Origin: Candidatus Woesearchaeota archaeon
Lineage (GTDB): Archaea > Nanobdellota > Nanobdellia > Woesearchaeales > GW2011-AR9
NCBI GenBank assembly: GCA_016203215.1
Contig: JACQNF010000029.1
Location: 1 to 9,690, forward strand
DNA length: 9,690 nt
Direction: 5' to 3'
In this document: positions 7,356-9,690 of the stretch, in pieces
How positions within the stretch are numbered: the stretch's first letter is position 1
How the letters are laid out: the number at the start of each line of letters is the position of its first letter
Notes under the pieces: model-generated
The model's input: the letters and a program-made list of their open reading frames with translations, nothing else
The model's database searches: none
Told to the model about the DNA's origin: nothing
Made by a program: the position numbers and the translations under genes

Positions 7356-7409
7356 CTAGGGGTGTAAGGCTAGGTGTGTATTACTAGGTGTGTGTTATAC
7401 TAAGTGTGT
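7356..7409. repeat. Four spaced direct repeats of CTAGGTGTGT
   Basis: Copies at 7356-7365 (CTAGGGGTGT), 7370-7379, 7384-7393 (both CTAGGTGTGT) and 7400-7409 (CTAAGTGTGT) are spaced 14, 14 and 16 bases apart. Three copies lie between two minus-strand genes; the fourth covers the last codons of the membrane-protein gene. Three copies contain CTAG, a tetramer usually rare in bacterial DNA. The regular spacing, between one and one and a half helical turns, suggests binding sites or iteron-like repeats rather than a slippage microsatellite. Confidence 0.65.
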
Positions 7410-7645
7410 AACTGCTTAAGGTAGCTGGCTTTATCAGGATTGTCATACTCCTCCTGTTCCTTTTCCGTCATTGGCTCTAATACTAAAGCTTCCGTTTTAT
7501 CCTTAACAATGTTACTTTCCGTTAACAATGTCCTTAACGTTACTACTACATCATTCACCTTAAAATATCCTAAAATATACAGGAACAATAAAGCCAGTAC
7601 ACTCATGCTTCCTAGCATTACGCCTGCTATAAAAGCTAATATCAT
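7400..7645 (-). CDS. Small single-pass membrane protein (81 aa)
   Basis: Residues 2-27 (ILAFIAGVMLGSMSVLALLFLYILG) form one strong transmembrane helix with a Gly/Ser-containing centre. A soluble, acidic C-terminal part follows (FKVNDVVVTLRTLL..., ending EKEQEEYDNPDKASYLKQLHT). With the short N-terminus outside and the charged tail inside, this could be a holin-like or spanin-like accessory or a superinfection protein, but nothing specific identifies it. It is the first minus-strand gene after the divergent control region, with a consensus TATAAT about 15 bases before its ATG. Base composition here is more AT-rich than in the head genes. Confidence 0.65.
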   Translation of the reverse strand: MILAFIAGVMLGSMSVLALLFLYILGYFKVNDVVVTLRTLLTESNIVKDKTEALVLEPMTEKEQEEYDNPDKASYLKQLHT

Positions 7646-7660
7646 ACTAGGTTTACGGTT

Positions 7661-7689
7661 ATTATAAGCTGTGGATAACTTATCCTTGA
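7661..7689 (-). promoter_or_regulatory. Possible promoter for the minus-strand small genes
   Basis: A perfect TATAAT is read on the minus strand at 7666-7661. At 17-bp spacing the -35 position (7689-7684) reads TCAAGG, a poor match to TTGACA. The predicted leader before ATG 7645 would be only about 8-9 bases. The good -10 and the divergent layout make a promoter plausible, perhaps activator-dependent or leaderless-like. Confidence 0.35.
7670..7685. promoter_or_regulatory. 13-bp palindrome overlapping a perfect DnaA-box match
   Basis: GGATAA (7673-7678), C, TTATCC (7680-7685) is a perfect inverted repeat lying directly against the -35 hexamer of the plus-strand promoter and within the spacer of the opposing promoter. 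That is the usual place of a shared operator. TGTGGATAA at 7670-7678 is also, on the minus strand, TTATCCACA, the consensus DnaA box. Either a repressor site or a DnaA site would fit. A single box is weak evidence for an origin. Confidence 0.45.
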
Positions 7690-7714
7690 CACCATACGTT
7701 ATAAGGGGTAGGAT
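7686..7714 (+). promoter_or_regulatory. Sigma70-like promoter of the plus-strand cassette
   Basis: A perfect -35 TTGACA (7686-7691), a 17-bp spacer, and TAGGAT (7709-7714) as the -10, which matches four of six consensus positions. Predicted transcription starts near 7721, about 70 bases before the first ATG. It leaves a leader that contains the left arm of the large inverted repeat. Confidence 0.55.
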
Positions 7715-7740
7715 TAAGGCAGTACGATAGTTCGTTTACA

Positions 7741-7781
7741 TATGGGAGTTTATTGTGGTTTCACGAGGGCTGTCGTTCAGG
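7741..7781 (+). repeat. Left arm of the inverted repeat around the plus-strand cassette
   Basis: The first 19 bases (7741-7759) match the reverse complement of 8310-8328 at 18 positions. After two mismatches, CACGAGG (7762-7768) matches 8301-8307 exactly. After a one-base gap, weaker similarity extends to 7781, including CGT and CAGG. The arm lies wholly in the cassette leader, ends 12 bases before ATG 7794, and carries a GGGAG followed at good distance by GTG 7755. Confidence 0.75.
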
Positions 7782-7793
7782 ACTCTATACTTC

Positions 7794-8042
7794 ATGACAA
7801 GAAAGGATTACGTCTTGATTGCTGATGCGATAAACAATTTTATTGCGTCAAGTGTCGAGAACAATAACACGTTGGCAACAGGACATGCTCAAAACCTCAT
7901 TGACATATTCGTTGGCACGATTGGAACTACGAATCCTCGTTTCGATGCCATCCGCTTCACGCATGAGGCAGGGCATAAAAACATTATGCATGATGAGGAT
8001 TGCCACTATTGCAGGAAGGCTAACTCGGCAAAAAAATCATGA
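7794..8042 (+). CDS. Small phage protein, first gene of the inverted cassette (82 aa)
   Basis: From ATG 7794 the protein begins MTRKDYVLIADAINNFI, a start I recall from many short uncharacterised phage proteins (MTRKDYxxIA...). It ends with a Cys/His-bearing tail HDEDCHYCRKANSAKKS. It is helical, with no membrane segment. A longer form from GTG 7755 (95 residues) has a better-placed GGGAG, but it would translate the inverted-repeat arm. The family-like MTRKDY start argues for the ATG. It lies on the strand opposite to all neighbouring genes, behind its own promoter, and overlaps the next gene as ATGA. Function unknown. The CxxC with nearby His could bind a metal. Confidence 0.75.
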   Translation: MTRKDYVLIADAINNFIASSVENNNTLATGHAQNLIDIFVGTIGTTNPRFDAIRFTHEAGHKNIMHDEDCHYCRKANSAKKS

Positions 8043-8278
8043 ATACCACACGAACATCGGACTTCTATGTCAATCTTTCGTCTTTCGAGGCTGTGGGTCT
8101 TGCTGAAGGATTCGTCAATGCACGAACCCTGGACGAGCATATTGCCGCATGGCAGTATCTCGTTGACACCGGATTGTGCTGGAAACTGCAGGGATGGTTT
8201 GGCAGAACAGCGCAAACTCTCATTGACGAAGGCATTATAGACGTTCCGATAAAAACAAAAAGTACAATCGTAAAATAA
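8039..8278 (+). CDS. Small phage protein, second gene of the cassette (79 aa)
   Basis: A 79-residue protein whose core, DEHIAAWQYLVDTGLCWKLQ then GWFGRTAQTLIDEGII, closely matches a pattern common to short uncharacterised phage proteins: an AWQxLIDTGLxWxLQGxxGRTAxxLIExG motif (family name not certain, DUF7417-like). These are usually carried as small accessory genes and no function is established. The start is within the ATGA overlap with the preceding gene, after an A-rich run and without a Shine-Dalgarno sequence, so translation is probably coupled. The stop codon lies inside the left stem and loop edge of a minus-strand terminator-like hairpin. Confidence 0.82.
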   Translation: MNTTRTSDFYVNLSSFEAVGLAEGFVNARTLDEHIAAWQYLVDTGLCWKLQGWFGRTAQTLIDEGIIDVPIKTKSTIVK

Positions 8279-8298
8279 ATCTTGTGCCTGTACGATTG
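8251..8298 (-). terminator. Terminator-like hairpin for minus-strand (TerS) transcripts
   Basis: Read on the minus strand, CAATCGTA (8298-8291) pairs with TACGATTG (8272-8265) over an 18-base loop. After two to three bases comes a T-rich tract, TTTTTGTTTTT (8261-8251). The stem is only moderately GC-rich, so strength is uncertain. It lies beyond the terS stop and inside the end of the plus-strand cassette, so it would stop terS transcripts before they run antisense through the cassette. Confidence 0.5.
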
Positions 8299-8328
8299 CT
8301 CCTCGTGTTACCACCATAAACTCCCATA
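8287..8328 (-). repeat. Right arm of the inverted repeat around the plus-strand cassette
   Basis: The reverse complement of this segment repeats the left arm (7741-7781), with the outer 19 bases matching at 18 positions. It lies downstream of both cassette genes but upstream of their terminator, so both arms are in the same plus-strand transcript. Its inner part also forms one side of the minus-strand terminator hairpin. In the minus direction it contains GGGAG followed by ATG 8317. Confidence 0.75.
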
Positions 8329-8392
8329 CCAGTTTTCATTGATACGTTCCAGTTTCAAAGAAGATACAATCTTTGGAAGTGAAATTGTGGGG

Positions 8393-8420
8393 ACATCCGC
8401 CGGGCGGGTGTTTTTGTTTT
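8393..8420 (+). terminator. Intrinsic terminator of the plus-strand cassette
   Basis: ACATCCGC (8393-8400) pairs with GCGGGTGT (8404-8411) through a 3-base CGG loop, with one G-U pair. It is followed at once by TTTTTGTTTT (8411-8420). The GC-rich stem and U-tract are a clear rho-independent terminator on the plus strand. It ends about 20 bases before the terS stop, so the cassette transcript stops before running antisense into terS. Confidence 0.8.
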
Positions 8421-8438
8421 CTTCCTGCATTGCGAACG

Positions 8439-8897
8439 TCAGGTTTGATTCTGCAACAGTTTCTGCATTCTGTCTTCGTACTCTTGCCGAAGTGCATCCA
8501 GTTTCTCGTCCTTTATATCCACTCTGGCTTGTATCTCAACTCGTTTCTCCGGGGCATACGTCCCGAAAACCTTGAATACTTTGTCCGCCGCATTTAATCT
8601 GTCCTGTGCTCTTTTTCTATTGTCGTTCAGTATCTCCCCCACGACTCTTTTTGCATTGTCTTCATCGAACCCTAACAGTTTCAAAGCCTCCTGCACTCCT
8701 GCACTCTCGATAATCTTTCTCGATTCAAAACTAGCGGTTGAACGTGCATACCCGGAGTCAATCAATAATTGTTTCTGCGTCTTCGTGCCATCAGCCAACA
8801 CCAAGTTTCGTGCCAACAGCATCTGGCGTATCGTTCTTCTTTGTCTCGATGGCTTGAGTTCGGTTTTTGTGCCGTTTGTATTTAATGGTACTTGCAT
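8439..8897 (-). CDS. terS: Probable terminase small subunit
   Basis: A 152-residue helical protein. A basic start (KPSRQRRTIRQML) is followed by a helix-turn-helix-like stretch, KTQKQLLIDSGYARSTASFE (about 44-63), with IIESAGVQEALKLLGFDED and a long charged region ending in a coiled-coil-like EKLDALRQEYEDRMQKLLQ. This order (DNA-binding N-terminal helices with a GYS/GYA turn, central helices, C-terminal oligomer or TerL contact) is typical of small terminases, which select phage DNA for packaging. The 5' end overlaps the nuclease gene by 107 bases. A second start at ATG 8822 (residue 26) would reduce the overlap to about 32 bases but would trim the basic region. No Shine-Dalgarno sequence decides between them. 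It is separated from terL by about 2.6 kb of small genes. Confidence 0.65.
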   Translation of the reverse strand: MQVPLNTNGTKTELKPSRQRRTIRQMLLARNLVLADGTKTQKQLLIDSGYARSTASFESRKIIESAGVQEALKLLGFDEDNAKRVVGEILNDNRKRAQDRLNAADKVFKVFGTYAPEKRVEIQARVDIKDEKLDALRQEYEDRMQKLLQNQT

Positions 8898-9228
8898 AAA
8901 ACAGTTTATCTATGACATCTTCTAAAGAATATGCAGTGAACCCGATGCCGCCTTTTTTATTCACGTCTTCTAAAAACTGGGCTTGTTCGTTGGTTGGCTT
9001 ATTATACCCTGTTTTCACTTCTATTGCCACGAACTCTCCGATGGGGGAGCACGCCAGTAAATCGCTCACTCCACGTCTCTGCAAGGGGATATAACTGCCT
9101 GTGTCTCTCTTGTAAATGCCCACCGATGGGTACTTCACGACAAGAAACTGTTTCAGTTCAAGATACGTCTTAATGACGTTTTGCACATCTCTTTCACGTT
9201 CCTGTTTCGGGCGATGGTATCGTTTCAT
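8791..9228 (-). CDS. VRR-NUC domain nuclease
   Basis: A 145-residue protein that matches the compact VRR-NUC fold of the PD-(D/E)XK superfamily over residues 10-110. Visible are N-terminal Glu residues (ERERDVQNVIKTYLE), the GVSD motif (53-56, with D56), the catalytic EVK (E70, V71, K72), and the following KPTNEQAQFLEDV with the conserved Gln. GGIGFTAYSLEDVIDKL closes the domain. Such phage nucleases are thought to act on branched or structured DNA; here, next to terS, it may resolve DNA before packaging. The last 35 or so residues (STIKYKRHK to LGVG) lie beyond the domain and are encoded by bases that also encode the start of terS in another frame. The start overlaps the preceding gene by 35 bases. 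Confidence 0.88.
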   Translation of the reverse strand: MKRYHRPKQERERDVQNVIKTYLELKQFLVVKYPSVGIYKRDTGSYIPLQRRGVSDLLACSPIGEFVAIEVKTGYNKPTNEQAQFLEDVNKKGGIGFTAYSLEDVIDKLFYASTIKYKRHKNRTQAIETKKNDTPDAVGTKLGVG

Positions 9229-9496
9229 GGAGTTCTCGCATTACGACTTCCCCAGTAACGCTTTTTTCTTCTATAAACCTTATATCGGGTTTTGGGGGGA
9301 GAGAGGTGAAGTTATGAAAGCGGTCGGTTACCGGAATAATCGAGACGATATGCGCTTTATTCAAGCCCTTGCCTGTCCATACCCCGTTTTCGTCCATAAG
9401 AAGCACAATCTGCCTGTCTGAACGCAAAACTTCTTCCGCGTATTGTTTCTCAACGACTATATCGTCCCCTTTTGTCAAAACGAACTTTACTTTCAT
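9194..9496 (-). CDS. Hypothetical protein (100 aa)
   Basis: A 100-residue protein of unknown function. The N-terminal part alternates like beta strands (MKVKFVLTKGDDIVVEKQ, SDRQIVLLMDENGVWTGKG, LNKAHIVSIIPV), giving a small beta-rich domain. The C-terminal part is more polar and probably flexible. The start is well supported by GGAGG three bases before the ATG and by an ATGA overlap with the preceding gene. It overlaps the nuclease gene by 35 bases at its end. No family is recognised. Confidence 0.65.
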   Translation of the reverse strand: MKVKFVLTKGDDIVVEKQYAEEVLRSDRQIVLLMDENGVWTGKGLNKAHIVSIIPVTDRFHNFTSLPPKPDIRFIEEKSVTGEVVMRELHETIPSPETGT

Positions 9497-9690
9497 ACGC
9501 CTCCAGCCGCATATTTACTTTTGCCATTCGACCTTTGGGCGCAAAATACCATCAAATCCCCTACTTTTTCTTCTAATTGAACCGGAGAACTGATACGAGG
9601 CGCAAATGGCTGTGATACGTCTTGCGGGAGTATTCTTAAAATATCCTCTAACTTCTTTTCTCCTAACTTGACGTATAATTTTTCTATTGC
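9493..9690 (-). CDS. C-terminal part of an unknown gene (partial)
   Basis: An open frame enters from the right edge and runs 65 codons to a TGA at 9495-9493, overlapping the next ATG. It begins AIEKLYVKLGEKKLEDILRI at the window edge and ends NGKSKYAAGGV. A helical charged stretch is followed by a Pro/Gln region and a hydrophobic VGDLMVFCAQ. The ATGA coupling to the next gene and the unbroken frame support a real gene. The missing N-terminus prevents an assignment. Confidence 0.55.
   Translation of the reverse strand, partial: AIEKLYVKLGEKKLEDILRILPQDVSQPFAPRISSPVQLEEKVGDLMVFCAQRSNGKSKYAAGGV

Noticed and set aside
7356..7409. A CRISPR array
   Set aside because: Repeat units are only 10 bases with 4-6 base spacers, far below CRISPR repeat and spacer lengths, and no cas gene is present.
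7699..7704. TTATAA as the -10 of the plus-strand promoter
   Set aside because: It is only 7 bases from TTGACA; TAGGAT at 7709-7714 has the proper 17-base spacing.
7794..8042. An HNH homing endonuclease, suggested by the His/Cys-rich tail
   Set aside because: The tail HDEDCHYC lacks the spaced His-Asn-His pattern and the protein is too short for the fold.
8006..8317. A 103-codon minus-strand frame starting in the right inverted-repeat arm, with GGGAG before ATG 8317
   Set aside because: It is antisense to both plus-strand genes, which have recognisable family-like motifs, and its product looks like random Cys/Phe-rich translation. The good start context comes from the repeat arm.
8235..8327. 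A 30-codon minus-strand frame MGVYGGNTRSNR... in the right arm, with a similar short frame MGVYCGFTR... in the left arm
   Set aside because: The two products differ beyond a few residues and end at unrelated stops. The similarity is explained by the DNA repeat.

Overview
The window is part of the head and DNA-packaging module of a tailed double-stranded DNA phage (Caudoviricetes) or prophage. Nearly all genes lie on the minus strand and follow the usual packaging-to-capsid order from the right end leftwards: a partial gene of unknown function, a small unknown gene, a VRR-NUC nuclease, a probable small terminase, small zinc-ribbon and membrane proteins, a coiled-coil protein, a Cys-containing protein, the large terminase (GpA type), portal, two very small genes, scaffold, major capsid protein, and the first codons of the next gene. 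The genes are tightly packed with ATGA and TAATG overlaps. The host cannot be named. Base composition is moderate. Some starts have a purine-rich Shine-Dalgarno-like stretch (7335, 9496), while others (41, 1925, 2380, 8039) have only an A-rich leader.

Layout. Positions 9690-8439 hold the partial gene, the unknown gene, the nuclease and TerS, overlapping one another. Positions 8438-7646 are exceptional: two small genes (7794-8278) run on the plus strand against everything else. They have their own sigma70-like promoter (7686-7714) and an intrinsic terminator (8393-8420), the architecture of a moron. This cassette is bracketed by an imperfect inverted repeat of about 41 bp (7741-7781 and 8287-8328). 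It faces the minus-strand genes across a divergent promoter region with a 13-bp palindrome and a perfect DnaA-box match. A second terminator-like hairpin serves minus-strand transcripts coming from TerS.

Positions 7645-6358 hold a one-helix membrane protein, a 14-16 bp spaced repeat array, two consecutive zinc-ribbon proteins, a stop-poor region of about 210 bp with four degenerate repeats, and a coiled-coil protein. Positions 6361-1 are the packaging and head genes proper. No maturation protease lies between portal and capsid, so the head probably assembles by the portal, scaffold and HK97-fold capsid route without a protease in this block. Two genes too short for routine gene calling (45 and 59 aa) fill the gap between portal and scaffold.

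How it works together (family knowledge plus inference): TerS recognises phage DNA and TerL translocates and cuts it. The portal forms the DNA entry ring, around which scaffold and capsid protein build the procapsid. The nuclease next to TerS probably assists DNA processing. The most unusual part is the inverted, inverted-repeat-flanked two-gene cassette with its control region.
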